DNA of 64,000 bases from Enoplolaimus lenunculus (GCA_030248215.1 JASANG010001013.1:496001-560000), one strand, 5' to 3'. Counted from the first letter of the stretch, positions 1-12,487 are shown. A program made the numbers and translations. The notes: generated from the letters alone by a model not told the origin.

Positions 1-287
1 CAATTTACCATCCTGCCTTAGCGAAACTTTAGTGACGTTTGTTTCAAATCGCTTGAACCCGCGGTGTCAGACGCAGAAATCTAATATGGGTCAGGCCGAG
101 CTATATTATTATAGCGAAACAAAGCTTACACGAACAAAGCGAACGAGAAACGAAACATAATTTTTGTAAAATTCAAACAAAATAGTAATTTTGGACCATG
201 TTTGGGCCTGAACCAGGGTAATCAACTCTTGATCCCGCAGTCGCCTTGAGGATAGGGCCAGTTTGTGGTTTGTTTTTGCGTTTGGGA

Positions 288-3200
288 TCAAGAATTTGAA
301 CCGTATCCGAACAGTAACAAAACGGGAAGTTGAACAAAACTCATCAAAGAACATCCGATCCATATTCCCAGCTGGCCACCAATATCAGACAGCAAAGTTG
401 TCGCCGGATACGCTTCAATCTCTTCGTATACGATGTATTTTAACGAACGATACGCGATACCAACCTGAAAAAAATAGTATTTTGTGTAAAATTTTAAAAA
501 TATGAAAATTAAAATTTAATATTTCGACTTGGGCTACAAAACGACGAGAGAATTTTGTTTCAAAAAGCTGGCAGTATTGAAAGCAAAAAACGAATTTTAA
601 TGCAGAAACTTACAGAAAATATAGCAAATAGTCGTATTATTAAAAATAACACATCATTAATACTTTCTCACATAAATATTCACAATTTCATATCAAATGT
701 AATTTCAATATTCTATTTCTAGCCTCACGAGTTGTGTGAGACGTTTACGATGACCAGTGAGCTATAGGAGTTTGACGCAGAAGCCCAATGGTACTCTGAC
801 GTCTTGTGAAGATTTTGCACTGTGCGTATATGTTAGAATTGTTAAACACTGCTCATAGTGTCTGTATTGCTCGTATATTATTTGTGTTTAGTCGCTGATA
901 GTATACTCTATGAAGGAAAGGGTTAAATATATGTTTAAGCGATTGCCGAGTTTCGAAAGTTGACACATTTTGGTACTTGTCTCTTTACTTGTGTGCAAAG
1001 TGTAGATTTTCACACGTAAATAAATATTGATTTTGGAATCATGTAAAAAATACAAAGCACTTGCAGGCTGTTTTTGAAACAAAATGTAGTGTTGATGCGA
1101 TATTGGTCATTTTGTCAAATACTAAAACCCAATATCGACTATGTTTCCAAATGCATGCAAATGTTCACCGGGCTTTCTCAAATTTAAACAAAAAACACCT
1201 GATGCGTCTGAATGTATTTTTTCGATTTTGGATGGAATTTTGTCGTTTTATTTCATATCGAACAATTGCAACATATCTGTAATAACAAAAAATTGCGTGA
1301 TTTGTGCGCAATTTAAAAATTAATTTTTGACTGTAAAATAACTGACACCACACACAAAAAAGTATTTCTGACTTATTCAGAAAAGTGTCTTCTGTGGCAA
1401 ATCTGAAAAGTTTTGCTGCTATTTAAGACAATTTTTCTAAAAATACCTGGAAAACGTTTATTTGCAGACTTTATTTCAAAACGTTTTTTGAAAACATTTC
1501 TATTATAACAGAAATACTTTTCAAGTGCACCTTGCTAATCATATTTCTCAAATGTAAGAAATTTTTTCTTAAATATCAGAAATATTATTTTGAGTGCAGT
1601 CTGTATTGCACTATGTTTATACCTGACTGCAATGATTTGAATTTTCCAAAAATGGTCGAGAAAATGTTGACACTTCGTATTCGATTTCTTCACATTGAGG
1701 CAGACAATCGTCTAAACATTTACGATAATTGCTAAAATCACCGGTATACGGTATAAACGGTGAACAGTCCCTAACAGGCGCCGTCGTTTCCGGTCTCGGA
1801 CCATTTGAAGATGCCGCCATCTGTGGGACCGGAGGTTCCGGAAGCGGTTTACATCCGTACTGCTGGATCAATATTTGTCGGTGACATGCGTTGTCACATC
1901 CTGTAAAATTGACATCGTAGTCAGCGCAACGATCGGAACTTCGTGGCCATTGAAAATGTTTGACGCGTCGAAATACCTTCTGAAACAGTAAAATATAAAG
2001 GTTCAATCACCTATAATAGGCTAATGTGATAGTTGTAGTCCAACATTCGACCACGCGAATGGCAGGAGGATCTAAAAATTTAACCCATATCACATTTAAC
2101 CTGTCAGACTTCTGTGCCAATTTTGAGATCTACAAGTGCAGGAATTTGCCGGTTTGAAAACCTGCCGCTATTAACTGCTGGTAGCTGCTATACAGATTTG
2201 AAAATATGTCAGCCTAAACCCAAACGTATTCTAAATATCAACGTATATAATTGACGTAATTCGTTTGTGAATCAAATAAACCAAATACAATATTTGCATC
2301 GAACAAACAGACCACGTATAGGGTCCACGTTCTGACTAAAAACCTAAGCCTAAACCTAAACCTATGTATAAGCGTTAGCTTTCCTGTCTACTAACTCCAG
2401 CCATTGTACCGTTCAAACGAGAACCAAACAAAAAGGGTTTTGTCCCGATTATTAAAAATATGTGCCCATGTTCTCAACTGTGTATATCTCCTATCAGCAG
2501 TTAGTGATACCTTACGTAACTGTTGGCCAATGGAAATAACAAGGGCGGAACAGTATTGTAAGCATATTCCTTAGCCTAAAAGCCTAAGCTTAACCCTAAG
2601 CCAAGCAAAAAATTAGTCTAAAGCTTAAGCTTACTCTATTCTAGTCCCACAGACAAACTCTCCGCCCCTAGTCTTTGCATGGGCGTAACTGTTGAACCAG
2701 TAAGCTGTCGACTGTATAATTTTAGCACATTTATTGCATTCAATTTAATCAGCAACTATGAAATCGTTTTGGATAACGCGGATGTCTCAGTTCGCTTGTT
2801 TAGCAACTTTTGCTGTTCAGCCTTACAATTACTAGTAATCCGTAGTTGCACACATGTGCAAATTCTCCTATTATTGTTGATTTTGGCGTATGTTCAAAAG
2901 TTTACTGGAACGTTGCCTAAAATACGTATGTGGGGCGTTCCAGCTTTAATATATAGATTGTTTACCAACAAAAAGAAAGCAAGTGAATGCATACCTGTTC
3001 AACTGACAGCTTAACTCGTGTCTGAACTGGTATTGCATACTGGTCTATGCGGTCTACATAGCTACCGCTATACAACTCCAAATTAAAATCACCGCTATCA
3101 TGGATCGATTCCACGTGGGAATTGTTAATATTTGCGTAATCTTGCGGGAGGCATAACTGAAATTCGCGTGTACTGAACATTTCTGGTCCCTGTTGTACGC

Positions 3201-4942
3201 CCAAATCCAACGTATAACAGTAAATTGCGAAGTAATGAAACGAAATTCGGGCATTTTGACACGGGTCATAGCGTAAACGGGTAAAAGAGTCTGTCGAAAC
3301 AACCGGTGTGATTAGTGAATCGCAGTCGTATGCCAGTAGGTTGACAAGCCGATGAATACTTTGCGTACGTAGGCGGTACACTTCACTCTAAAAAATAAGG
3401 CACGTTTGACCCATGTACACATCATGGGCGGAGAGTATATTCTGTGGGACTGCAATAGAGTAAGCTTAAGCTTTAGACGAATTTATTTGCTTGGCTTAGG
3501 TTTGGACTTAGGCTTAGGCTTAGGAATATGCTCAGTATTACGCTTAGGCTTAGGCTTATTGAATATGCTCAGTCTTACGCTTAGGTTTAGGCTTTGGCTT
3601 AGGAATATGCTCATTCTTACGGTTAGGCTTAGGCTTAGGCTTAGGAATATGCTCATTCTTACGCTTAGGCTTAGGCTTAGGAATATGCTCAGTCTTACTC
3701 TTAGGTTTAGGCTTACGCTTAAACTTGGGCTTAGAAATATGCTTATAATACTGTACCCCACCCGTGTTCCTATTGACCAACGTTTAAGGATCGACGTAAC
3801 CAAGCGTTTATTTCTAGCGAGTTTAATATTGTGGATCATATGGAACCGGTCGACAGCCGGGTAACTCTGAAGATTGTGGGACTTAATAGGGACTGGCTTA
3901 AGCTTAGGCGTAGACTTTAAGAGGCTTAGGCTTTTAGGCTTAGGCTTATTGAGCAGGCACTTAAAAAAGTTAAACAAAACCAGTTTACACTGTGACAATT
4001 CTCAAATGTATATAGCAACTGTCATCAGTTAGTAATCGGTTTTCAAACTCACTAAACTATCGCAGATGTTGAACTCAAAATGTTTACACAGAGTAGAGCG
4101 AATCAAACGCGAAGAATGTGCTAAATTTTGAGCCTCAGCATTCACTGATTTGAAAGTTACTAGACCTATCACCAACTGGTGAGGCTTGCTGCACGCGTTT
4201 TAGAATACAGGCCTAGGAATTTTTTTACGTTTAGGCTCAAGCTTATTACAACCCCCATACGGCGAATGGTCTCGAATTTGTAAAAAGTACACTGCAAAAA
4301 ATGGTGAGTTAAATTGACACTCTCTCTCTCTGAAATAGACTCTGCGGGACTACACAAACTGAGTCAAATTCGACTCCATCAGCGTCAAACGTGCGGCTCA
4401 GTGAGTCGAATTTGACTCTGGCGGAGTCCAATTTGACTCAATTTGTGTAGGAGCCTATTTCGGAGAGAGTCAATTTGACTCATCATTTTCTGCAGTGTAG
4501 AAATAAAACAACGTACAATAAACACTTGATCGAGAATTTTTAGCGTCCGATATTTGTTGCGTCCATGATACACTGAGCTATTCAGATCCCAAAGGCGTCG
4601 GTCAATGTTGAACTGAGCTAATTTCGTTGGATCGAATCCTCCTTGAAAGCAAACGCTAACGTTTGGGAACCGAATTGACGGCGTCAGCTCTGGCCGAACA
4701 GTTACTTTGACGTCCGATTGAAGATAATTTATTGTCTGTTCGCGAAGATATATTGCACAGATGACAGCGCTAAGCAAACTGAAACCAGTCCAAAGTAGCT
4801 TAATTTGCGTTCCGCGGCACGTATAAATGCCGTGCAATAGTTCAATTGAAGTATTTTCAAGTACACAATCAACGCGAGCCAGAAGTCGGATTTGAAACGG
4901 TTTTGAAGTCGATGCGACGGACGTGTCGGTCTTTTTGTACAT
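288..4942 (-). CDS. DEG/ENaC sodium channel subunit, gene 1 (4 exons)
   Basis: Predicted trimeric, amiloride-type sodium channel subunit of the plasma membrane. Exons on the minus strand: 4526-4942, 2995-3387, 1623-1979, 288-464; every intron is phase 0 with GT/AG ends, giving 447 residues. Visible features: the gating motif His37-Gly38 before a first membrane helix (about residues 48-66); FPNVSVC at 92-98, matching the family FPAVTIC motif; a Cys-rich extracellular region in exon 3 with the family pattern KCLDDCLPQC followed by a Tyr; and in exon 4 the second helix, with LLSDIGGQLGIWIG and the selectivity filter Gly-Cys-Ser (426-428). The last exon is short (58 codons plus stop) but unmistakable. 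The protein is somewhat shorter than typical members (about 500-700). The gating ligand cannot be told from sequence. Start: first ATG of the open frame; a 5' UTR exon was not sought. Introns hold repeats only. Confidence 0.9.
657..927 (-). mobile_element. tRNA-derived SINE with inverted-repeat ends (copy 1)
   Basis: Lies in the last intron of DEG/ENaC gene 1. The tRNA-like part reads on the minus strand (AGCTCACTGGTCATCG region). Ends resemble inverted TTAACCCTTTCTCA, as in the better copy at 40590-40860. Confidence 0.7.
2525..2684 (+). mobile_element. ITS-M element (TTAGGC-core MITE)
   Basis: In intron 2 of DEG/ENaC gene 1. Left end GGCCAATGG, AAGGGCGGAACAG, then GCATATTCC, CCTAAG units, the motif TTAGTCTAAAGCTTAAGCTT, and right end CCGCCCCTAGTC-GGGC. 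Confidence 0.8.
3410..3780 (-). mobile_element. ITS-M element, expanded core
   Basis: In intron 1 of DEG/ENaC gene 1. The core is about 270 bp of TTAGGC units broken by five repeats of the element's own GGAATATGCTCA word, so the core has grown by tandem copying of a larger block. Confidence 0.85.
3880..3952 (-). repeat. Short TTAGGC-like fragment
   Basis: GGCTTAAGCTTAGGCG to AGGCTTAGGCTTATT; lacks clear terminal repeats, so it is probably a broken ITS-M copy. Confidence 0.5.
3998..4208. mobile_element. VT MITE (TATTCTCAAATGTGTGTAGC ends)
   Basis: About 210-220 bp family: ends TATTCTCAAATGTGTGTAGC plus CTATCATCAGTTGGTGAT inverted at the far side, with GGTTTTCAAAC near each end. Confidence 0.72.
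4289..4499. mobile_element. CT palindromic MITE
   Basis: Nearly all of the 211 bp folds back on itself: ACACTGCAAAAAATGGTGAG start, GACTC/GAGTC words throughout, TCATTTTCTGCAGTGT end. Lies 27 bp beyond the exon 1 donor of DEG/ENaC gene 1. Confidence 0.85.
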
Positions 4943-5861
4943 TTTTAAAAAAAATTAAATTTCAGTTTAAGAGTTAAATTTAAATTTAAAAGTTAAATTT
5001 AAATATAAAAGTTAAATTTAACTTATCGTATAGATTCGAATAGTTGCCGAATTTTTGTACTAAAACGAGTTCATTATAATTTTCGCACCTTCGGCACAAT
5101 TCAAGCTAAGCATGGCGCCAAGGTCAGAGCAGGCACCCCCCACACTTCCCATTTGGGGGGGGCCACCTCTAAACGGGCCCCCACTCTAACCGGCTGAAAC
5201 GAAAACCGGTTAACTTTTAAAATACTGTATATCTTAAGCTTGCTCTGTTCCAGTCTCACAGAAAAACGTTCCGCCTCTAATCTTTACGTGGGCCACAAAA
5301 CATCGGTGAATCATATGGCGTTCATTGACAACCAACTTGCAACAATTTATTAAATTAATTTTGTGCGTTGGCGACTCAAAGCTACAACTTCAACCTAAAA
5401 TCTCAACAAAACAATGTAACCTGAACCAACCCAGCAAAGCAAGACTCTCGCTCTCTCTCTCTCTCCTGATTAATGTTTTTTATAGAAACAGTATATTTTT
5501 GTTGTGTTTTACTATTTGCATTGTTATATTTTGTTGTTTTTTGTTTTTATTTAAATGATTTTAATCCTGATTTCTGCCCAGTGCTTTGAATGTCAAATTG
5601 AACAAATTCAATTAAGCGCGATATATAATATATATAATATATTTAAATATATATCTATATATATTATATATAATATATATGCGAGGTCCAGGAACCCTTA
5701 AAATTTTGGAAAATTCAAATTTGGTAGAAAGTCAAACGTGATTGGCAGTGTTTTGGTGGAAAGACTCTCGTTCGATTCCCTCAAAACGCGCCTACACTTC
5801 TGCTGCACAACTATACTTAAACCTTTCTCACATGAATATTTAGTGCACCCCATTTGATCGA

Positions 5862-6052
5862 GGGCCCACATATAAAACAGGGCCGGAATACTAGTATAAG
5901 CATATTCCTAAGCCTAAGCCTAAGCCTAAGCGTAAGAATAAGCTTATTTATAAGCCTAAGCCTAAGCCTAAGCAAAAAAATTAGTCTAAAGCTTAATCTG
6001 ATTCTATTATAGCCCCTCCGGAATACGATCCGCCCTGTTCTATACATGGGCC
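5862..6052 (+). mobile_element. ITS-M element
   Basis: Between the two DEG/ENaC genes. Ends GGGCCCACATATAAAACAGG and CCTGTTCTATACATGGGCC are clear inverted repeats; the core has two short blocks of CCTAAG. Confidence 0.85.
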
Positions 6053-6301
6053 TGTTCAGAGTATATAGAGCCGTTGATGCTTGTGCCCGAGTGCTCTGTA
6101 CTGTTTGTTGCAGATATATTGTGCAAACCAGTATGGGCCCAAGTATTCATATGCAACTGTGCCTATTTGCTAACACAGTTTGCGCTAAGTTGCTCATAGT
6201 AAACTCTACGCAAAAACGCGTTTACTCAAATGCAGTCTTAAAAAAGTGATTTTCTTGACCAGCATTTTGCTATTAAAACAAACGAAATTCATACAATTTT
6301 T

Positions 6302-6486
6302 GGCCAATGTTACTTTGAGGGGCGTAACAGTAGATTAAGCGTATTCCTAAGCCTAAGCGTTGCAAGAATGTGTTCCTAAGCCTAAACCTAAGCCTAAGCC
6401 TAGGCAAAAAACGTAATCTAGAATCTAAACCTACTCTTTTATAGACCCACCAGAAACCTGGACGCCCCTTAAAGTAACATGGGCCC
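6302..6486 (+). mobile_element. ITS-M element, subfamily B
   Basis: Different terminal repeat from subfamily A: GGCCAATGTTACTTT with GGGGCGTAACAGTAGATTAAG at the left and GGACGCCCCTTAAAGTAACA-TGGGCC at the right. The core includes GCGTTGCAAGAATGTGT between CCTAAG blocks. Sits about 50 bp before the gene 2 start codon. Confidence 0.85.
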
Positions 6487-6535
6487 AATTTTTTTAACAC
6501 GCAGGAGTACTTTGACTTACTTACAAGAGTAAATT

Positions 6536-9500
6536 ATGACATCAACCGGTGTATTGTACAAGTTTAAACTCTTGATAAAGTATACCAACATTCATAGTTT
6601 GTCTGATTGGGCCAAAAGTCGGACAGCGAGCAGACGTGTATTTTGGACAATTGCCAATATTTTCGGTTTTGCGATGTGTTTTATCTCGATTGCAAAAGTA
6701 ATTTACCTTTATACGTCTTCAGATTCAAAAATTTCAATCTATTCTCATCGTGATGCTTCACTGAATCTGCCTAATGTTATGGTCTGTTACCGCGGCGGAT
6801 GGAACCGTGAACTGCTGCTAGAAACACGGGTCAACGATACATTGATGAACTTGAATGTAATTGGTTTCCACGACGAACCCGTATTAAACGAATTAAATAC
6901 ACTGATGAAGGTTGGTGAAAAGTGTGCAGAAACAGAAAAAAAATTTTCAAAATCCAACCATTTTTAAGCAAACACGAAACCGCGTTTTTGGTCGAGACGG
7001 AGAATAAAAATCTATATATTAAAGCTGGAACGCCACACATACGTATTTTGGGCAACTTTCCAGCATTTACTTTGTTTACAATATTTCGTTTGCAAATACA
7101 CGTGATTGTTCTATAAATGAAAATTTGCAAGGAAATTTTTTGTGCTTTCGCTAACGTTTGCACATTGCGCAACGCTGGCAGACTAGTAGTTTTTATAATG
7201 GATTAGAAACGAAACAAACATTATTAAACGTTTTTAGAACCGATCAGTAGTCTAATAGATCGGGTATATTTGGAACCAGCGACAATGGACTCCTGAAATT
7301 TTAGCGCACATTTCTCTCGTTTGATCTGCGATACTGCCAACAGCGTCCCCACGGGGGCAATCCGCCAAATTCGAATGTTGCCCCTCCCAAATAGATTCGG
7401 TCTAAAAGTAAACAGTCTTGCATTGCAATTGTATGGACCCCCAAACATTATTCGGATCTCCTAAATATAGTTTTCTGCGGACGCCCGTGGCTACGCTGTG
7501 TAATTTTTTTATTTTCCGCCAATGCCTTGGTTGCCTGTTGTGGCAAACTTTTGATGCACAGGCTGGATCCCATGTACGTCTCCCACTCAATGCATGAATT
7601 TAGAACCGTTTTCAACGACTGTAGTGAGATTTAATACTGAAACAACGCACCGCTTCGCGCTCGCTTTACTCGCAACATATTCTTTATAGTTTAAACTCAA
7701 AGTAATGAGCGGATCTTGGACATCTTGCCGTCAAATCACCGTTGCACACTCATTCAAAAGTAAAATATTTCATTGGAATTCATCAATTTTAAAACTGAGT
7801 CAACGAGTCCGTTCGCTGGGCACTCACAAGTTCTTGTAAACTCGACCTTTACAGTTAACTCTAGGTTTCTTGGACCCATCTCAGTTGAAAATTGTAGTTA
7901 TGTGCATAGTTAATTTTGACCGTGCGATAGCGCAAATTGGCTAAACTAAAAATTATCTTCGAGTGTCGATTAATATTTAAAACTCAAATTCAAATTAAAA
8001 TATTTCAGGCCGAAATTCGTCGGCTCAACTTGCGTTCAGTTGAAAATTTTTTCAAAATTTTCAATTACCCATGCGAAACGTTACTCAAACCGCTGGTTGA
8101 ACGAGCTCAACTGAGCGACAGCGATCGTTATGTTCCTTGTGACGCCGGGCGCGTTGCGTATCACCCGTTGTATGTTTCGTGTTACCTGCTCAAACTCGGA
8201 GTTCAACCGCGGCCGAGTCATTCGACCGGCAGGGCGTTCCTGGCATGTGCTCCAGATTTACCCGAAAATCATGATTTATACTTTCAACGAAGGTATCAGT
8301 TTAAAATTGAAATGTTTCATGGAAACAGCGTTTACCATTATTTGGATCTAACCGTACCACCGATGACACTGGTTGAGTATACCGTGACTAAGGTTAGTGT
8401 CGGCTCCGTGCCCGATTGAAAATATCTACAATTCGTCGCTTGACTACTTGCTACTCGACCGTGTCCTATGCCTCCTAAGGTGAATCAAACCTAAACCTAA
8501 GCCTAGACGATAAAGTGCCGAGTCGATGAAACTTCAGATTACAAGTTACCGGTCAATGAGTTGTTGGGTTACGAATTATTTTCATACTGTATACGAGGGA
8601 AAGCAGGTTACAGCCGGAGGTATGCCTTTGTGCCGAAGACTCCGACAAGCTAAGCAGTGAAATTTCTTCAAGTTTAAGCTTAACACTAGTTTTATGTTTA
8701 TCTATATTTTTTGGTTTGATTTATAGGTTCTGCGTAAAAATATGTATATACACTGTAAATTCCAATGAATTAATTAACGCAGACAGAAAGTTAGTTTTTT
8801 TATTTAATATGAGAAAACTTTAACTCATTACGAGTATTAATTATATAAAAATGTGAGTTACAACCCACTCAGAATTGTGAGTTCAAATAGGCCCAACTCA
8901 GACTGAGCAATTCAATTCATTCTGAATTCAAATCAACTCACTGGAAGTTACAGTGTACTAGAACAAAATACGCGCAGTTTGTCCGTCAGGAATTCAAATT
9001 AACTGCGTAAAGCTTTGGTTTCCAAGGATAGATTTGGCGAAATATCAGCTATTCTTAAATTTGTGTGGTATTTTAGCTTTCAAAGACCATTTATGTTTTG
9101 TTTAAACTATAAATAGGATGATATATCTTACGAGTTGAACGGTAAACTGAACGTCAATTTTGTTAAAAATAGATTACACTGTAAATTTCAGCGAGCTGAT
9201 TTTACACTCAGAATCATTTGAATCATTCAGTCTGAGTTAGGACTATCAGAACTCAGAATTTTGAGTTGATTCAATTCATTTTGAGTTAAATAACCAACAC
9301 ACCCAGAGTCAACTCGACTCACAGTTAGAATCAGCTCAACTCCAGAATGAGGTAATGTTTACTGATATTAATTCAGAAACAAACAACTCGCTAGCTGAAT
9401 TGATTGATCAACTTATTGGAATTTACAGTGTAATCCTATACTGGATTAGCTTAAGCTTAAATTGAGTCAGTTGAAGCTGTTATTGAGTATTTGTGCATTC

Positions 9501-10360
9501 GTAGCTGACAATTAATTGCATTTTGTAATTTCAGCGCAGCGTTTCAATACAAAACCGTTTCATGTTTCCGAAACTTACAACCCGATGCTTGCATTATAAT
9601 TACAGTCATGCAGGATGTCACCGCGAATGCGGTCTGCAAGCGACTGCACTTTACAACCGTTGCCGGCCGTTAGATTTGCATCCGGATAGTTTTGAACGCA
9701 AGTTTAGCAATTTTCCTGCTTGCACTCCGTTTATTTCAAGAGTAATCAAAGGTGCACAGGAGTACAAAGAATGCATGAACGACTGCAAACCAGAGTGCAA
9801 TACGATCACGTATCAAGTATCGACGTATACACAACCGTTGTTAACGCGAATCAATGGTTGCAGTTTGGTTAGTGTCTATCTACAACCGTATGTCTTACTC
9901 CGGCTCTGACTCTAAAATCTTTCAGCTCCGGTTGCACTCTTGTAATAGTAGCATCAAGAGTCTACGATGACGTGTCATTGGATAAACCAAAACGGCAACG
10001 AACACTAAGTTTTTCTGAAATATTAAAATCAGATATCTTGTAGTACCAAACCTACGGTATATATAATTCAGCTTTAGGTTTAGGTTTAGGCTTAGGCTCA
10101 ACGGATAAGACCGTTAACATAGAGTTTGTGTTTTTGTTTTGATTCAGATCAAAATTGGCTACCGGGGACTTCAATATGAGCAAGTCACTTATCGCGAAGC
10201 TTTCACGAGCGCAACGTTGGTGTCACACATTGCTGGCCATTTGGGCGTTTGGATCGGCGCCTCGTTCCTGAGCGTAGTTCAAATTCCGTTCCTGTTGATC
10301 GCTGGAAACCATCCGAGTCAAACTGTAAAATCGGTTTCACACGAAACAAAGAAATATTGA
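6536..10360 (+). CDS. DEG/ENaC sodium channel subunit, gene 2 (4 exons)
   Basis: Paralogue of the minus-strand gene next to it, with the same four-exon plan: 6536-6910, 8009-8392, 9535-9867, 10148-10360, all phase 0, 434 residues. First membrane helix about residues 37-58; LPNVMVC at 78-84; Cys-rich region with ECMNDCKPEC followed by a Tyr in exon 3; second helix in exon 4 with HLGVWIG and the filter Gly-Ala-Ser (401-403), which is intact. Odd point: the gating motif before the first helix reads His20-Ser21 where nearly all family members have His-Gly, and gene 1 keeps Gly. In ENaC and degenerins a changed Gly at this place lowers open probability, so this subunit may be a modulatory or weakly gating partner (inference). 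The tail after helix 2 is about 20 residues and Ser/Lys-rich. Introns hold repeats only. Confidence 0.9.
8750..8957. mobile_element. OL MITE
   Basis: Family of about 200-260 bp with ends ACACTGTAAATTCCA-TGAGTT inverted at the other end, filled with AACTCA/TGAGTT words in both directions. This copy lies in DEG/ENaC gene 2, intron 2. Confidence 0.8.
9176..9431. mobile_element. OL MITE
   Basis: Second copy in the same intron, about 220 bp from the first and about 100 bp before exon 3. Confidence 0.8.
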
Positions 10361-10564
10361 AAGTATCATTGAAACTTTCATTGACTTTGCGTCAGAATTT
10401 CAATCCACAACGGTATAACCATAGTAACGCGGATCGAGGATGCGGCGTGGGGCAGGGGTTTCTGCGCACCCCCCCCCCTTGTAGTCCAAAATTTAATATA
10501 ATTTTTAAAGAATAATTTTCCAGCTTAGCGTATTTATATCGAACAAGAAAAGCTTTAGATTCGT

Positions 10565-10778
10565 GGCCAATGTAAAGAACAGTGGCGGAACCGTATTATA
10601 AGCATATTCCTAAGCATAAGCCTAAGCTTAAGAATAAGCCTAAGCTTAAGAATGAGTTTAGTCCTAAGCCTAAGCCTAAGTCTAGCCTAAGTCAAGTAAA
10701 AAAATTAGTCAAACGCTTAAGTTTACTCTATTTTAGTCCCACAGAAAAACGTTCTGCCCCTGATATTTACATGTGCTA
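10565..10778 (+). mobile_element. ITS-M element
   Basis: Just after DEG/ENaC gene 2. Left GGCCAATGTAAAGAACAG, core CCTAAGCTTAAGAATAAG, right GATATTTACATGTGC. Confidence 0.85.
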
Positions 10779-10851
10779 GATTCGTTAACAGGCAAAAGGT
10801 TAACTGTGAGACATGTCATATATGAAGGCATTTGCCGTCAATTGTCAAAAG

Positions 10852-11065
10852 CCCATATTCTCAAATATGTGTAGCGTCTATCATCAGTTGGCGATAAATC
10901 TTGTAAACTTTCAAACCAGTGAATGCTGAAGTGTAAACCTGAGGCCATCTTTAGGTTTGCTCAATACAAGAGTTCCATTATTGAGATTCAAATATTTTAA
11001 GAGTTCGTCAAGTTTGAAAACCTATCGGTAACAGATGATAATCGCTGTACGCATTTGAGAATATG
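10852..11065. mobile_element. VT MITE
   Basis: Both ends present; ends about 70 bp before the 22-bp minisatellite. Confidence 0.78.
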
Positions 11066-11136
11066 TACAAACATTAATATTCTCACCTTCTACGATACCC
11101 AAATCGCACGTGTGCGCTCTGTTGTTTTGCTCCTTG

Positions 11137-11601
11137 ACTCATTTTGTACGCCTGAGAGACTCATTTTGTACCCCTGAGAGACTCATTTTGTACCCCTGAG
11201 AGACTCATTTTGTACCCATGAGACACTCATTTTGTACCCCTGAGAGACTCATTTTGTACCCCTGAGAGAGTCATTTTGTACCCATGAGACACTCATTTTG
11301 TAACCATGAGAGACTCATTTTGTAACCATGAGAGACTCATTTTGTAACCATGAGAGACTCATTTTGTACCCCTGACAGACTCATTTTGTACCCATGAGAG
11401 ACTCATTTTGTAACCATGAGAGACTCATTTTGTACCCCTGAGAGACTCATTTTGTAACCATGAGAGACTCATTTTGTACCCCTCAGAGACTCATTTTGTA
11501 CCCATGAGACACTCATTTTGTACCCCTCAGGGACTCATTTTGTACCCCTGACAGACTCATTTTGTACCCCTGAGAGACTCATTTTGTACCCCTGAGAGAC
11601 T
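11137..11601 (+). repeat. 22-bp minisatellite, about 21 copies
   Basis: Unit GAGACTCATTTTGTACCCCT plus GA, with small changes (ACCATGA, CCTCAGG) mixed along the array. Confidence 0.95.
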
Positions 11602-11935
11602 TGAACCATATTCGAAGATCCCTACTCTGTTGCCTGAGTTAAACTGCAAACATTTGCACCCTATAAAACAGTACTCCAACGCTCACAAACATAACCGCGA
11701 TGCTTGTAAAAAACAATTAGTTACAATATTGCAAGTTTCTAAACATTTTGTTTCGGTCTGACTCTAAACACCAACGAATCCTTGTCAAACTCCCTAAAAA
11801 TACACTGGACATTTTTGAGATCATTGAAAAATCGCTTTTTACTCGTGAAAACTTTAAGGTTTCTCAGGGTCAATTTCATTTCTTCAAGTGGTTCTAAATT
11901 GCAATAGCACAATTCACTAGTTTATGCAACTTTTA

Positions 11936-12008
11936 GAAATAAATAAATAAATAAATAAATAAGTAAATAAATATACATATATATGTATGTATATATGTAT
12001 GTATGTAA
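11936..12008 (+). repeat. (AAAT)n / (ATGT)n microsatellite
   Basis: Simple repeat in the 10.4-20.3 kb gene-free stretch. Confidence 0.9.
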
Positions 12009-12487
12009 TGGTTTTAAATTTTGTGTATGCTTTTTTCACACCAAATTCACTTTTTAAAGTCACGACTTTTTATGCATTGAAAAATAGTTTGATTTCAAGA
12101 TGAAATTGAATTAAAAATCAAAGCAATGAACGACCCTTTTCAAGATTCGAACTTTTAAAATTTAGTGCTAAATTGACCCAGAGATTGTATATATTTTGTG
12201 TATTTTTCGAGTTGGGGGTTCGAGGTATTTTTGTTTCTTGCTCGAAAGTGTTTACGGTATTGATATCGGGTCGTGTAGTAAAATGTATAACTCCGTAAAC
12301 AGAGGTAGATTAACTGGTGTTTATTTTGGATTTGTGGCAGGTATACTTGTTTTATTCGGTGACGGACTGTTATTTATTTTTCAACTCAAACGTTGTGTTT
12401 ATAAACATCGGTATATTGCTTGTCACTCTGGATTATTTAAATAAGTTACTTATGACAGGAATATTACTTTATAACTGAGGGCAAGTT

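Larger units (their letters stand above)
4943..6535. promoter_or_regulatory. Shared 5' region of the divergent DEG/ENaC pair
   Basis: About 1.6 kb separates the two start codons, so both promoters probably lie here. It holds AT-rich repeats of a TTAAATTTAAA kind just upstream of gene 1 (4960-5030), a C-rich/G-rich stretch (5130-5190), a self-complementary TA-rich tract (5619-5683), a SINE end fragment (5818-5850) and two TTAGGC elements (5862-6052, 6302-6486). The second ends only about 50 bp before the gene 2 ATG. A pyrimidine run ending in CAG at 6504 could be a 5' UTR or trans-splice acceptor for gene 2; this is inference. Confidence 0.45.

Noticed and set aside
12196-12444. Small membrane protein frame
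   Set aside because: One hydrophobic run only, no conserved features, lies in repeat-rich gene-free sequence.
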